The notes: generated by a model from the letters alone, not told the origin. A stretch of DNA of 64,000 nucleotides from Arenicola marina (GCA_964019135.1 OZ025248.1:40231670-40295669); one strand, 5' to 3'. Counted from the first letter of the stretch, positions 24,401 through 37,804 are shown. Translations and numbers: made by a program.

Positions 24401-25607
24401 CCGGTTTTATCCATATGTGTACAATGCTGGTCTGAAACGCAACCGCTCACATATCTCTTATCACTGAAAGTATGGCGTTTATGAATGTTTGGGTGTTGAA
24501 TTTCAAACATAATATGTATTTAAAATAAGAATGGTTTATTAAATATCGATCGTATAATACAAACTGTTATAGAGGACAAATGCTTTTTGGTCTCCAACAC
24601 CAAGCAGACATAGCACAACACTGATCCACTCAACTATTAAATCAGTTATTAAATGTGCCACACGGATACAGACCAAAGACTGGGATACGGATATGACTTA
24701 CCGCCTACTATACAACAAACGGTCTGGTGTATCGGACTCGCTGCCAGCGACGTGTCATTCCTAAACCAAGCAACGAAAGTTCTTTGGTGTCACGGGGATC
24801 CATTGTGTTGAATAGCTCTCGCGTTACTCCTGTCATTTGCTACACTATTCCGTGTTGCGGCTCCTAAGATAGTGTAGGAGCCTAGTACGGCCCCCTACTC
24901 CCTAGATGAGCCTGGTGTGATTGTGTTGGCATATATAATATGCTAGAAGTGCATGTGGAGTGATTCTCTTCAATTTGGTTCACCAAAACCAAAACCGTCA
25001 AGACGGCTAACCCTTCCACGTCATTCAACGATTTAGCGTGCAGATAAGTAATGTTGGCATACCATGCCCCGCGCTATCAGGGTATATATATATATATATG
25101 TGCGCTATCAGGGTATATATATGTATATATATATATATATATCGAGCAGCGGGTGGAAGGAATTCAGATAGCGTTTCACCGGCATGCTTGACACCCATCT
25201 TCCCTAACCAGCCCAAAACGGCCCCGCTTCCAGCACCCGCACCGTCGGTCAGACCCTACACCCCTTGCCCATTTATAAACCCAGCTCAAAGCGACCCCTC
25301 CCCCCCCCCCCCACCTCCGCAACCCACGCCCTCCCCACGCCCTTCCCCTCTGCTCTGCCTTCCCGCGGTCACCCACCCCGCTCCAGGAGCAGGAGACAAA
25401 CGGGATCTGACACCTGAGGTCAGGCGGAAGGATGTGTAATTGGTTTGTGACCGCGGGTTGACTGTATCTGGAGGGATCACCATGGGCACCGCCCGCCAGG
25501 GGCTGCGGCGCGTGTCGCTACTCCCCCGGCGGCTCCCTGACTTGGGCGGAGAAGACAAGGCCGATTTTGTAATGATGATACAGGACTCTATCACTGAGGG
25601 CGTCTCG
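24401..25607. other. Intergenic DNA with a duplicated TA microsatellite
   Basis: No gene. At 25070-25142 the word GCGCTATCAGGG followed by a (TA)n run occurs twice in tandem. A C run lies at about 25299-25312 in C-rich DNA. Remaining sequence is unremarkable. Confidence 0.5.
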
Positions 25608-26970
25608 GTAATAGCACATCTCTGTAGTAATCGTCAGTGTCTAGGAGTTGGCTATAATGGCACATCTCTAGTAATTGTCAGTGTCTAGCAGTTGGCTATA
25701 ATGGCATATCTCTAGTAATTGTCAGTGTCTAGCAGTTGGCTATAATGGTAGATCTCTGTAGTAATCGTCAGCGTCCAGGATTTGGCCATAATGGCAGAGC
25801 ACTAGTAATCATCAGTGTCTAGCAGTTGGCTATAATGGCACATCTCTGTACTAATCGTCAGTGTCTAGGTGTTGGCTATAATGGCACATCTCTGTACTAA
25901 TCGTCAGTGTCTAGGAGTTGGCTATAATGGCACATCTCTGTAGTAATCATCAGTGTCTAGCAGTTGGCTATAATGGCACATCTCTGTACTAATCATCAGT
26001 GTCTAGCAGTTGGCTATAATAGCACATCTCTGTACTAATCGTCAGTGTCTAGGAGTTGGCTATAATGGCACATCTCTGTAGTAATCGTCAGTGTCTAGCA
26101 GTTGGCTATAATAGCACATCTCTGTACTAATCGTCAGTGTCAAGGAGTTGGCTATAATGGCACATCTCTGTAGTAATCATCAGTGTCTAGCAGTTGGCTA
26201 TAATGGCACATCTCTGTACTAATCATCAGTGTCTAGCAGTTGGCTATAATGGCACATCTCTGTACTAATCGTCAGTGTCTAGGAGTTGGCTATAATGGCA
26301 CATCTCTGTAGTAATCGTCAGTGTCTAGCAGTTGGCTATAATGGCACATCTCTGTACTAATCGTCAGTGTCTAGGAGTTGGCTATAATGGCACATCTCTG
26401 TAGTAATCATCAGTGTCTAGCAGTTGGCTATAATGGCACATCTCTGTACTAATCATCAGTGTCTAGCTGTTGGCTATAATGGCACATCTCTGTACTAATC
26501 GTCAGTGTCTAGGAGTTGGCTATAATGGCACATCTCTGTAGTAATCGTCAGTGTCTAGCAGTTGGCTATAATGGCACATCTCTGTACTAATCGTCAGTGT
26601 CTAGGAGTTGGCTATAATGGCACATCTCTGTACTAATCATCAGTGTCTAGCAGTTGGCTATAATGGCACATCTCTGTACTAATCATCAGTGTCTAGCAGT
26701 TGGCTATAATGGCACATCTCTGTACTAATCGTCAGTGTTTTAGAGTTGGCTATAATGGCACATCTCTGTAGTAATCGTCAGTGTCTAGCAGTTGGCTATA
26801 ATGGCACATCTCTGTACTAATCATCAGTGTCTAGCAGTTGGCTATAATGGCACATCTCTGTACTAATCGTCAGTGTCTAGGAGTTGGCTATCATGGCACA
26901 TCTCTGTACTCAATGTATAGGAGGTGGCTACAATGGGACAGGTAGCTCTGTAGTAATCACCAGTGTCTAG
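25608..26970 (+). repeat. 46-bp minisatellite, about 30 copies, 230-bp higher-order repeat
   Basis: Unit includes ATGGCACATCTCTGTACTAA, then TCGTCAGTGTCTAGG and AGTTGGCTATA. The variant TAGTAATCAT recurs at 25941, 26171 and 26401, spaced exactly 230 bp (five units), so a five-unit block has been amplified. The first copies are shorter, lacking a CTGT-type tetramer. Edges decay gradually. No coding potential. Confidence 0.95.
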
Positions 26971-27758
26971 GGTTGAATGTAAAGGCGTACTCATAGTGTC
27001 TAGGAGTGTAAACATTATGGCAAAATATCTGTAATAATCGTAGACAATTCCTACTCACTAATGATTTTTAGGGATGTCCCTTTAGAGTCCATTTCTAGAC
27101 GCTGATGATTATTTGCGATTGTCTAGTGGGTGTCTGAGATGAGGTTCTCTCCCAGGGAGATAGATCCATGCGTGTCTGTCCGGCATCAACTCTTATCATA
27201 AGTAACGCTTTCTCCCCCCGCAATGCACTTGATGTAGTAGCCCCACCCAGCGTCCCCCGATAGCGGGATAGCATCTGGTTCCTTAGTTATACTTACACCG
27301 ACACAACGACCACTTTCCTCCCGCGAATCCTCAGATAACTCATCGCTTTGAGGATGCCGGGTGGTTGAATACAGAGCAGTTCTGTTGCAGAGTGACATGG
27401 GTAGGGGGGGGGGGACGTCGCTCCATCGTTTGGATGACGGCGGCGACTGGCACCCCCCTCCCCCATCCCCGCCCCTCATCGCCGCCCGCCATCCCCGCCC
27501 CTTATCCCCGCCCCGCCCCCTGCCCCCCCCCCATCCCCGCTCCCCCTCCACGTGCCACTCCCGGTCCTGCAGAATGAATAGGTGTGCTGACAGGCGGGGT
27601 TATCATCACTTGGTCGGGGTTCAGTACCTGATAGGTGGATGGCGGTGGGGGGTGGCAAGGAAGTAAACGGTGTGCCGGGGACCGCGCGCCGGCATCACTT
27701 AGCCACTATGTTCAACAGCGACGTGAGTATTAAGGCGGCTATGGGAATCACGTATGCC
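26971..27758. other. Intergenic DNA, C-rich centre
   Basis: C-rich low-complexity stretch at 27450-27560 with a G run at about 27406-27413. Otherwise plain. No gene recognised. Confidence 0.5.
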
Positions 27759-28142
27759 TCATACTAGACCATTGTGTATATCCGGGTGGCCAGGAGAGCC
27801 AAATTATTCATCACACTAGACCATTCTGTATATCAGGGTGGCCACGAGAATCAATTATACACCACACTAGGCCATTGTGTATATCAGGGTGGCCACGACA
27901 GTCAATTATACACCACACTAGACCATTGTGTATATCAGGGTGGCCACGACAGTCAATTATACACCACACTAGACCATTGTGTATATCAGGGTGGCCACGA
28001 CAGTCAATTATACACCACACTAGACCATTGTGTATATCAGGGTGGCCACGACAGTCAATTATACACCACACTAGACCATTGTGTATATCAGGGTGGCCAC
28101 GAGAATCAATTATACACCAGGCTAGACCATTGTGTATATCAT
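27759..28142 (+). repeat. 51-bp minisatellite, about 7.5 copies
   Basis: Unit contains CACTAGACCATTGTGTATAT and GGTGGCCACGACAGTC. The inner copies are identical or nearly so, and the outer copies diverge. Because 51 is divisible by three, a 155-codon frame (+) and a 136-codon frame (-) both run through with 17-residue repeats. Equal openness of the two strands points to an artefact. Confidence 0.95.
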
Positions 28143-28187
28143 TATGACAGTGGGCGTCTATATGACGTGAGATTAGTTCATGCATTG

Positions 28188-28312
28188 TTGATAGGCGGTC
28201 TGTATAAACCAGTTCATTCATTACTACTGGAATGTCGATAGGTGGTCTGTATAAACCAGTTCATTCATTACTACTGGAATGTCGATAGGTGAATGGCTTA
28301 AACCAATTCATT
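28188..28312 (+). repeat. 47-bp direct repeat, about 2.5 copies
   Basis: GGTCTGTATAAACCAGTTCA and following bases repeat with a 47-bp period, and a degenerate third copy follows at about 28290. Confidence 0.85.
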
Positions 28313-29630
28313 AAAGGTTCTCAGAACTGCTTTATATGATTGAAACCAGCGTATTAAGGGTCAGTAATAGGTCGGCATTTAATTCTGGGCCAGTCCCAAC
28401 GCCCCAAGAGAGGATGGGGAAGGGGGGTGGGTGTGAGTTGAGACACATCCTTGCCGCCCCCGGCACCCCAAGAGGGGGCATGGAAGGAGGTGGGGGGTGA
28501 GACCTCTTGCCGCCCCAATCGTAGATACCCCTGTCTATGACTGACACTAATGACCTCGGAGGCGACAAAATGAAATGATTCCTCTCAGGTTTAATTCATA
28601 GATATCCGCTCATTACAGTTTTCTTCTACACACGTTTTCCCTCAGTTATTCGCCTTTTTCACCTCACTATCTAATCTTCATAGTCTCCGCCTCTGAGCGT
28701 GGTCATTTTTTTGTGCGTGTGTTTTGCTCCATTGAAACTCTGCTCTGAGTGTTGCGTTTTTCGCCTGCCTTTCGTCAGTTGGTCGCTATACGGCTGCCCT
28801 GATCCCCATTGGCACCATCTCAGCCTGTGGGATAATGCTCTGAAGAGAGGCGGGGTGAGGGGTGGGTGGGGGGTGGAGTGGTGAGGGGTATTTTTGAGCG
28901 TTCTACTTCCACAGCACTACTTCTCACAGAACTCGGGACATTAATCCGCCATCACTGAAGGTACGGCACTCGCCGAGCCAGAGTGGGCGCGTGGTCACCT
29001 TGGTAACCACGAACGCCCACGTGACATACCCTCGCGCTAGACCCTTGTTGCGCGACTAAATTCTTCACAAAACTAGATACAATTTTTGCTTTCTTTCCCT
29101 GCAAAATACGTCGAATATTCGTCGAGTTTTTATGTTGACGAGTTGGAAAGAATGGCGATTGACCCCAAAATTCTTTTGAAAAAAGATTGTATTCATCTCC
29201 CGATCTTAATTCTGGACACGCTGGGTTGAGCAAAATATTATGATGTGTATGTGTTACGAGAGGGTGGGGTGTGGATCTCCCTCACCTCAACGAATCCACA
29301 GGGAAACAATGTTCAGGCCTGATGACCTGAGCTGCCTGAGCCTCTTTATTCACCAGATATAACGCAATTTGTTCTAATTTTGCGGTCTGTACTACTTCGT
29401 GAAATGCATAAATTATAACATATACCCAAATATTCAGGTAACTATGTCCAGATACATAAGGAATAGACGAACAAGTATCGCTACCAACTGCCAGGCACCA
29501 GGTTTGTCATGTTAAATCCTCTCATCATCAGTGAGTCGGTTCATCAAACTGCCACATCGTCATCAGGATAAAGAGATTGGGATTGACGGCGCCTGAGGCG
29601 TAGTTTGGGGGAGAAGTGGCGGAAGAGGTA
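28313..29630. other. Intergenic DNA, no gene recognised
   Basis: Includes a 93-codon minus-strand frame at 28952-29233 of mixed composition that I could not match to any family. G-rich patches at 28410-28500 and 28850-28890. No firm feature. Confidence 0.45.
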
Positions 29631-30870
29631 GACGGCAGATGAGGGAAGGGGTGGGTAGAGGGCAGATGAGGGAGGGGTGGGTAGAGGGAAAATGAGGGAG
29701 GGGTGGGTAGAGGGCAGATGAGGGAGGGGTGGGTAGAGGGCAGATGAGGGAGGGGTGGGTAGAGGGCAGATGAGGGAGGGGTGGGTAGAGGGCAGATGAG
29801 GGAGGGGTTGGGTAGAGGGCAGATGAGGGAAGGGGTGGGCAGAGGGCAGATGAGGGAGAGGTGGGTAGAGGGCAGATGAGGGAAGGGGTGGGCAGAGGGC
29901 AGATGAGGGAGAGGTGGGTAGAGGGCAGATGAGGGAGGGGGTGGGTAGAGGGCAGATGAGGGAGGGGTGGGTAGAGGGAAAATGAGGGAGGGGTGGGTAG
30001 AGGGCAGATGAGGGAAGGGGTGGGTAGAGGGCAGATGAGGGAGGGGGTGGGTAGACGGCAGATGAGGGAAGGGGTGGGTAGAGGGCAGATGAGGGAGGGG
30101 TGGGTAGAGGGCAGATGAGGGAGGGGTGGGTAGAGGGCAGATGAGGGAGGGGTGGGTAGAGGGCAGATGAGGGAGGGGTGGGTAGAGGGCAGATGAGGGA
30201 GGGGTTGGGTAGAGGGCAGATGAGGGAAGGGGTGGGCAGAGGGCAGATGAGGGAGAGGTGGGTAGAGGGCAGATGAGGGAAGGGGTGGGCAGAGGGCAGA
30301 TGAGGGAGAGGTGGGTAGAGGGCAGATGAGGGAGAGGGTGGGTAGAGGGCAGATGAGGGAGGGGTGGGTAGAGGGAAAATGAGGGAGGGGTGGGTAGAGG
30401 GCAGATGAGGGAAGGGGTGGGTAGAGGGCAGATGAGGGAGGGGGTAGGTAGACGGCAGATGAGGGAAGGGGTGGGTAGAGGGCAGATGAGGGAGGGGTGG
30501 GTAGAGGGCAGATGAGGGAGGGGTGGGTAGAGGGCAGATGAGGGAGGGGTTGGGTAGAGGGCAGATGAGGGAAGGGGTGGGTGGAGGGCAGATGAGGGAA
30601 GGGGTGGGTAGAGGGCAGATGAGGGAGAGGTGGGTAGAGGGCAGATGAGGGAAGGGGTGGGTAGAGGGCAGATGAGGGAGAGGTGGGTAGAGGGCAGATG
30701 AGGGAGGGGCGGGTAGAGGGCAGATGAGGGAAGGGGTGGGTAGAGGGCAGATGAGGGAAGGGGTGGGTAAAGTGCAGATGAGGGAGGGATAGGTAGAGGG
30801 CAGATGAGGGAAGGGTAGGGTAGAAAGAAGGCAGATGAGGGGGGGGTGGGTAGATGGTAGATGAGGTTGA
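29631..30870 (+). repeat. 26/27-bp G-rich minisatellite with a G4 motif per unit
   Basis: About 46 copies of a unit combining GAGGGAGGGGTGGGTAGAGG and GCAGAT. Units are 26 or 27 bp depending on the G/A run (GGGAAGGGGTGGG or GGGAGGGGTGGG). Each contains four runs of three or more G separated by 1 to 4 bases, the classical intramolecular G-quadruplex pattern, all on the plus strand. Large blocks (for example 29820-30040 and 30210-30450) resemble one another, indicating higher-order duplication. Two minus-strand frames of 458 and 464 codons run the full length because the unit has no stop in those frames. They are Pro/Leu/Ser repeats and probably not genes. Confidence 0.95.
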
Positions 30871-33800
30871 AGTGGGGGGGGGGCTTGCTCATTGCGTGGC
30901 TCACAGGATAAAATGTGATAGGGGAGGAGAGAGACCATAGGGTTGCAGACGTTTACCCTGGCTGGGGACAGTTATATTGATTGACCTTTGTGACGACCTA
31001 TCATCCAACACAACTCTTAACTCCCCCAGCAACCGTCATAAATATCCCCTTCCCCTCCCGTCTCCATCTAACACACGCACCCCCTCACCCCACCCCTACC
31101 CCTCGCCGTTAAAGTTAAGCGGCGCGGTGTAGTGGAGTCCGATATGATTGACAGGCCAATAGGAGGGCCTATAGTGGCCCTTAGAGCTAGTCCTACCCTC
31201 CCCCCCCCCCACCTCCTCCAGTCGACATCATTATGGCATCATTTAGACGAAACCGGCAAAGAAAATCAGACGCTATTTTGGCGTATTTGCGCGCCCCGGA
31301 AGTCACCGATAGTCCCGCAGTGAAGCAAAAAATCTCCTTTTATGGGTCCGCTGCCGCAAAATGCAGCGACACACAATCTGGCCTCACCTCTAGCTTGGCT
31401 CGCTCAGAAAAATAAGACCTGGGAAAGAGATTTTGAACGGCGCCGAGGCGCGGCTTACCGTAAACTCCCGCATTCCCAATCGGGCCGCCATTGTCGTCGG
31501 AGCTGCGTTGCCCTCTGGGGGTCCTTGTTGTCCAAATTGTAACGCTTTGAGCACCTTCAACAATAGAAGGCGGGAGGCGTGGTGTGGGAGTGTTGTTGGG
31601 GTGGAGTGGGGGGGGGGGGGCTGGTAGAAGGGAGGAGGAGGGGGGTGGGTAGGGTGAGGTGTGGAGGGGGCAGGCAACGGCGGCGGTGAGGTGTGGGTGG
31701 GGAGAGGCTGTGTTTATGTGGATCTCAGCATTAGCGTTGTCTTGTAATAATAAATAAGCGATGGGAATAGTATTTGTGTGCGGAGATTGCGAGGGGTGGC
31801 GAGGGGTGGTGGGGTGGCGGGGGTGGCGGGGGCGGCGGCAGTGGTTGTATGTAGTTGCGGGTTAGGTGTTCAGTGCGCTGCCTCAATCTCCCACCAGAGG
31901 CCGCCCTTTCAGAATGGCCCTACCCCGGGTCCAAGGCGTCAATGGCCGCAGCCCAGGTCAAACCAGTCTCTGAGAACAAACGGTTTTCAACGGCTTCCTC
32001 CCCCCAAATCGATGGCATATCTGTGGGTCACTGGGTATCGTTATAACGGCTAAACACCGGCGCTGAATAGAAGGATCCGGGGAATCATCACCATTTCTAA
32101 GCTTCAACTCAATAACAAGTACGCGATTTACGATTTCAACGATCCTAGGTCAAAGCAAGATTTTCGTCCGAGTTATGTTTACTGGGTGCAAATTGTTCAA
32201 TGTTGAAACGTTATTACAGAAAGCCACATTTGGGGCTGAATACTCTAGCAATATTGTTAATATTAATTTCCGCAAACTTGATGATAGGTATGGATCCTAA
32301 GGTCATAGAAGGACAACAACACCATTGATAGTTAATATCTTGTACGCGAAGGTCGAGGCGTAAAAAAACCGCGTTTCGTAAAGGCTATATATTCGTGCTC
32401 TACGACCTTCGGGAGATGGGTTTGACAGAGGTCAAGGTCATGGCCATGTGGTCCCACCGTAGATCCCGGCTTGAGCCCAGAAGACATGAGAGCCGCATTT
32501 ACCTACCAGATTCGGTGGTCGCATGGCTCACCAGGCAGCGGCTGACCGCACATAAACGGTGCTCCTTTCAGCGTTATTAACTGGCTGTGATATTGTACCA
32601 GCGACTGCATAGTGTATTGGTCTACCGGGGTGAACTCATGACACAGACTGCAGAGACGCCCCTCGGTAGTATTGTCTTATTCTTATTCTTATTGGTCATA
32701 TCATGATATTGTCACTTTTTGATTTATAGTATATACATGTATATATAATATGATATATGATATGCATTTGTAGTAGTTTCTTCGGTACTAGACGGCTGGT
32801 CCATGGTACACGTATATAATAATTGTTATAATATATATATATATACAAGTCATGTACATTATCATACTATAAAATGATATAAGGCATATATAATATATTT
32901 ATATGTATGTACAATTCATGTACATTGTTATAATGTATATATATGTGTATACTGAAGTCATGTACATTGTTATTTGATGGCACACGAGGTTGACAGTGTC
33001 GCTATGGTTACACGGCCACAGACCTACGTAGCCGTGCTGCCGCTACATGCGGGCCTCAAGCAGTCGCCTCATCTAAAGGCAAATATTCCCTAACATTGAA
33101 AATCAGCTGACACCAAGAATTCCACACGAGAGGTAATTTTGCTGGCGGTTTGTCGGTGTGTCCCGGCTCCGGGTTCCAGAAGACCTAAATGCTACATAAA
33201 GTGCTTCGAAGGTCAGATCTTTCAGCCAGTGACAGGTCGAGATGGTATAAGTTTATACAGAGCTACGGGCTCAGTGCCTCCCCCTGTTTAGCTGCATTGG
33301 ACAGCGTAGTAAGCCATGGCTCAGTAATAGTGCCAACACCCCCGGGACAAACCAAGGTGGTAAGGTTAATCGAGGGATAAACCCCCCGAAATGAACAGGT
33401 CAATCAACGCCGGCTTCCAGTTGTTCCCACGCCACCAAGAGTTGTTTTTGCCCCAACTGTTCATTGCGTTACTATCTTTAGAAATAACATTTCGGACATA
33501 GCAGAGCGTAGATGCATCATAACGGTTATATAATAACTGTCATTATCCATTATGAGTTAAACGGCGTCGTGCATGATTAACGTGAGTACTACTTGAGCTG
33601 TTATGAAATAGCAGTTCCATCTGCCATGGCAAAGCTACGTACCATAACACCCGCTCGCCGGCAGCGCTTCCTAACTTTATGGCTCACCCTGTTATATAAG
33701 CTTCCAACACGTTGTTGCTTTAGTTAATTTGACTCCGTCGCCAAGTGATATATCATGGGACATACACCCGCAAAACGCAGCCTGAGTTTTGACGGGCATC

Positions 33801-33939
33801 AGCAGATGGCAAAGGAAGGGCTGCTCCGGGGTTTTTTTGCTTGGTTATTTGCTGACGTAATCAGAAAACATGTGGGTCGGTGTGAACACGTGTGTTTTAT
33901 AAGTGTTCATTCGCCAGTCTCGATAGGCCAAAACGTCCC
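30871..33939. other. Intergenic DNA, no gene recognised
   Basis: Contains C-rich DNA at 31030-31110, a G run at 31609-31620 within G-rich DNA to 31700, GGTGGCGGGG-type repeats at 31785-31845, and an AT-rich stretch at 32700-32960 with TATATA runs. A TATATAAG word at 33693-33700 has no downstream gene that I can identify. All frames are short. Confidence 0.5.
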
Positions 33940-36562
33940 ACCCCGCCGCACCATGTACCCAAGCCGCTCTACCCCCGTCGCACCCTATACCCACACCGCT
34001 CTACCCCCGCCGCGCCCTATACCCAAGCCGCTCCATCCCCGCCGCGCCCTAGACCTAAGCCGCTCCATCCCCGCCGCACCCTATGTCCACACCGCCCCAC
34101 CCCAGACTCACCCTGTATCCACACCGCCCCACCCCCTCCGCACCCTAAACCCACACCGCCCCATCCCCGCCGCACCCTATACCCAAGCCGCTCCACCCCC
34201 GCCGCACCCTAGACACAAGCCGCTCCACCCCCGCCGCATCCTAGACACAAGCCGCTACAGCCCCGTCGCATCCTAGACCCAAGCCGCTCCATCCCCGCCG
34301 CATCCTAGACCCAAGCCGCTCCATCCCCGCCGCACCCTAGACCCAAGCCGCTCCACCCCCGCCGCACCCTATACCCAAGCCGGTCCATCCCCGCCGCACC
34401 CTATACCCAAGCCGCCCCATCCCCGCCGCACCCTAGACACAAGCCGCTCCGACCCCGCCGCGCCCTATACCCAAGCCGCCCCATCCCCGCCGCGCCCTAT
34501 ACTCAAGCCGCCCCATCCCCGCCGCGCCCTATACCCAAGCCGCTTCATCCCCGCCGCACCCTATACCCAAGCCGCTCCATCCCCGCCGCACCCTATACCC
34601 AAGCCGCTCCATCCCCGACGCACCCTATACCCAAGCCGCCTCATCCCCGCCGCACCCTAGACCCAAGCTGCTCCATCCCCGCCGCACCCTATACCCAAGC
34701 CGCTCCATCCCCGCCGCACCCTAGACCCAAGCCGCTCCATCCCCGCCGCACCCTAGACCCAAGCCGCTCCATCCCCGCCGCACCCTAGACCCAAGCCGCC
34801 CCATCCCCGCCGCACCCTAGACCCAAGCCGCTCCATCCCCGCCGCACCCTATACCCAAGCCGCTCCATCCCCGCCGCACCCTATACCCAAGCCGCTCCAT
34901 CCCCGCCGCACCCTATACCCAGGCCGCTCCATCCCCGCCGCACCCTATACCCAAGCCGCTCCATCCCCGCCGCACCCTATACCCACGCCGCTCCATCCCC
35001 GCCGCACCCTATACCCAAGCCGCTCCATCCCCGCCGCACCCTATACCCAAGCCGCCCCATCCCCGCCGCACCCTAGACCCAAGCCGCTCCATCCCCGCCG
35101 CACCCTATACCCAAGCCGCTCCATCCCCGCCGCACCCTATACCCAAGCCGCCCCATCCCCGCCGCACCCTATACCCAAGCCGCCCCATCCCCGCCGCACC
35201 CTAGACCCAAGCCGCTCCATCCCCGCCGCACCCTAGACCCACGCCGCTCCATCCCCGCCGCACCCTAGACCCAAGCCGCCCCATCCCCGCCGCACCCTAG
35301 ACCCAAGCCGCTCCATCCCCGCCGCACCCTATACCCAAGCCGCTCCATCCCCGACGCACCCTATACCCAAGCCGCTCCATCCCCGCCGCACCCTAGACCC
35401 AAGCCGCCCCATCCCCGCCGCACCCTAGACCCAAGCCGCTCCATCCCCGCCGCACCCTATACCCAAGCCGCTCCATCCCCGACGCACCCTAGACCCAAGC
35501 CGCTCCATCCCCGCCGCACCCTAGACCCAAGCTGCTCCATCCCCGCCGCACCCTATACCCAAGCTGCTCCATCCCCGCCGCACCCTATACCCAAGCCGCT
35601 CCATCCCCGCCGCACCCTATACCCAAGCCGCCCCATCCCCGCCGCACCCTAGACCCAAGCCGCTCCATCCCCGCCGCACCCTAGACCCACGCCGCTCCAT
35701 CCCCGCCGCACCCTAGACCCAAGCCGCCCCATCCCCGCCGCACCCTAGACCCAAGCCGCTCCATCCCCGCCACACCCTATACCCAAGCCGCTCCATCCCC
35801 GCCGCACCCTATACCCAAGCCGCTCCATCCCCGCCGCACCCTATACCCAGGCCGCTCCATCCCCGCCGCACCCTATACCCAAGCCGCTCCATCCCCGCCG
35901 CACCCTATACCCACGCCGCTCCATCCCCGCCGCACCCTATACCCAGGCCGCTCCATCCCCGCCGCACCCTAGACCCAAGCCGCTCCATCCCCGCCGCACC
36001 CTATACCCAAGCCGCCCCATCCCCGCCGCACCCTAGACCCAAGCCGCTCCATCCCCGCCGCACCCTATACCCAAGCCGCTCCATCCCCGCCGCACCCTAT
36101 ACCCAAGCCGCTCCATCCCCGCCGCACCCTAGACCCAAGCCGCTCCATCCCCGCCGCACCCTATACCCAAGCCGCTCCATCCCCGCCGCACCCTATACCC
36201 AGGCCGCTCCATCCCCGCCGCACCCTAGACCCAAGCCGCTCCATCCCCGCCGCACCCTATACCCAAGCCGCCCCATCCCCGCCGCACCCTAGACCCAAGC
36301 CGCTCCATCCCCGCCGCACCCTATACCCAAGCCGCTCCATCCCCGCCGCACCCTATACCCAAGCCGCTCCATCCCCGCCGCACCCTATACCCAAGCCGCT
36401 CCATCCCCGCCGCACCCTATACCCAGGCCGCTCCATCCCCGCCGCACCCTATACCCAAGCCGCCCCATCCCCGCCGCACCCTATACCCAAGCTGCCCCAT
36501 CCCCGCCGCACCCTAGACCCAAGCCGGTCCATCCCCGCCGCACCCTATACCCAAGCCGTCAG
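33940..36562 (+). repeat. 32-bp C-rich satellite, about 80 copies
   Basis: Unit contains CCCTATACCCAAGCCGCTCC and ATCCCCGCCGCA, with recurrent binary variants TATACCC/TAGACCC and CGCTCC/CGCCCC. The rare variant CCCACGCCG recurs at about 35241 and 35689, 448 bp (14 units) apart within matching flanks, and again at 34985 and 35913 (29 units). This is higher-order structure. The left 300 bp are more diverged. The C-rich strand has CCC/CCCC runs in each unit. Frames stay open only in the diverged left part (106-173 codons), so the array is noncoding. Confidence 0.96.
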
Positions 36563-37016
36563 CCTGACTTATTCGTGCGTTTGCGTTTCGCGTTTCTTAT
36601 TTTTCCGGGTGTCTCCTGTTCAGGTGCATATCCAGCGGTATTTCCTGCGTTGTATTACTTGAAGATATGATTGTATAGCTATGTGTAGTTGGAGTTTGCT
36701 GGGCGTGGATCTGATCTGACGCCGCTAACAGGTCCAACTCAACCCGGTTCAGCTCAGCTCACAGCTTAACGTGTAGGCCAAGCGCTCCCCCTGGTTGGGC
36801 TCACCTACACTTTTATTTATTACGTTTACGACTTACACGTGTCAGACGGAAAGAGGTTGTTTGGCGGGTAGAACGTTCAACTCCCACATCATGGGAAAAT
36901 CTACGGGAATATTTACAATCGGATCCCAAATCATAAGCCTTTTGATTATAACAAAATTCTTCATGGTTTAAAGTCATGTTTTGTAGAGATACACGTCTTC
37001 CTGTGAATGTAGGCAC
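36563..37016. other. Intergenic DNA, no gene recognised
   Basis: Unique-looking sequence without coding or RNA signals. Confidence 0.5.
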
Positions 37017-37236
37017 TCTACATATGTTATATGGATATGTTATCTGGCTGTTATATGGATAGGCTATGTGGATATGTTATCTGGATATGTTATCTGGCTG
37101 TGTTATATGGATAGGCTATGTGAATATGTTACCTGGATATGTTATATGGATGTGTTATTTGGATATATTATCTATATACGTTATGTGGATATGTTATGTG
37201 TATATGTTATATGGATATGTTATATGGATATGTAAA
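37017..37236 (+). repeat. 13-bp minisatellite (GGATATGTTATAT)
   Basis: About 16 copies of a 13-bp unit, variants GTTATCTGG, GGCTATGTGG and GGCTGTTATATGG. Confidence 0.85.
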
Positions 37237-37804
37237 TGTGGCTGAATACAACCAGTCCGTGTGACCTGGAGGTTCGTCGGTCGACAACATATGGAGATGC
37301 AGTGCATTGCATTGATAACACCGGTAGAACCCCCCCCCCCCCAACCCCACCCCTACCCCCCGCCATGAGTACCACACGCAACTGACTCTAAACATAACCC
37401 TACATTTACATACCGGAAGTTGGCAGACCCGGCAGCGCGGCTGCCTTACCGCTTCCTAGGGCCTGGACACAACGAGCTGTGACGGGCTAGATTAGCATCA
37501 CCGGCCAATGTGGCTGCGGTTCACAAAACGTCCATGTGCGAGAGTCCCGGCATGTGATGTAAAAGAAAGCGTGGGTAGTCCTCAGCCAGCTATCATCACA
37601 CCAGGTGAGGAGAAGCTAGCACTCAGATAAACTTCGGGCGTGTACATGCAGGCCGCTTACCCAAGGGCTGTGCAAAGATGTCCACGTTTCATATGAGGCT
37701 ATCTAGCTATGCCTCACCGTGACTTACTGTTAAGGAGCCTCTAATATAGAACCAGTGGCTGAGTTGGCAGAACGCAGTGTTCGTTCCTTCTCGCTGATCG
37801 ATGA
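37237..37804. other. Intergenic DNA, no gene recognised
   Basis: A C run at about 37329-37342 is the only notable feature. Confidence 0.5.

Noticed and set aside
27774..28241. 155-codon frame with 17-residue repeats
   Set aside because: The 51-bp unit is open on both strands, and the frame ends soon after the array.
29528..30938. Minus-strand frames of 458 and 464 codons, Pro/Leu/Ser-rich
   Set aside because: They lie on the 26/27-bp array, overlap each other in two frames, and exist only because the unit lacks stops in those frames. The mixed unit length changes frame repeatedly.
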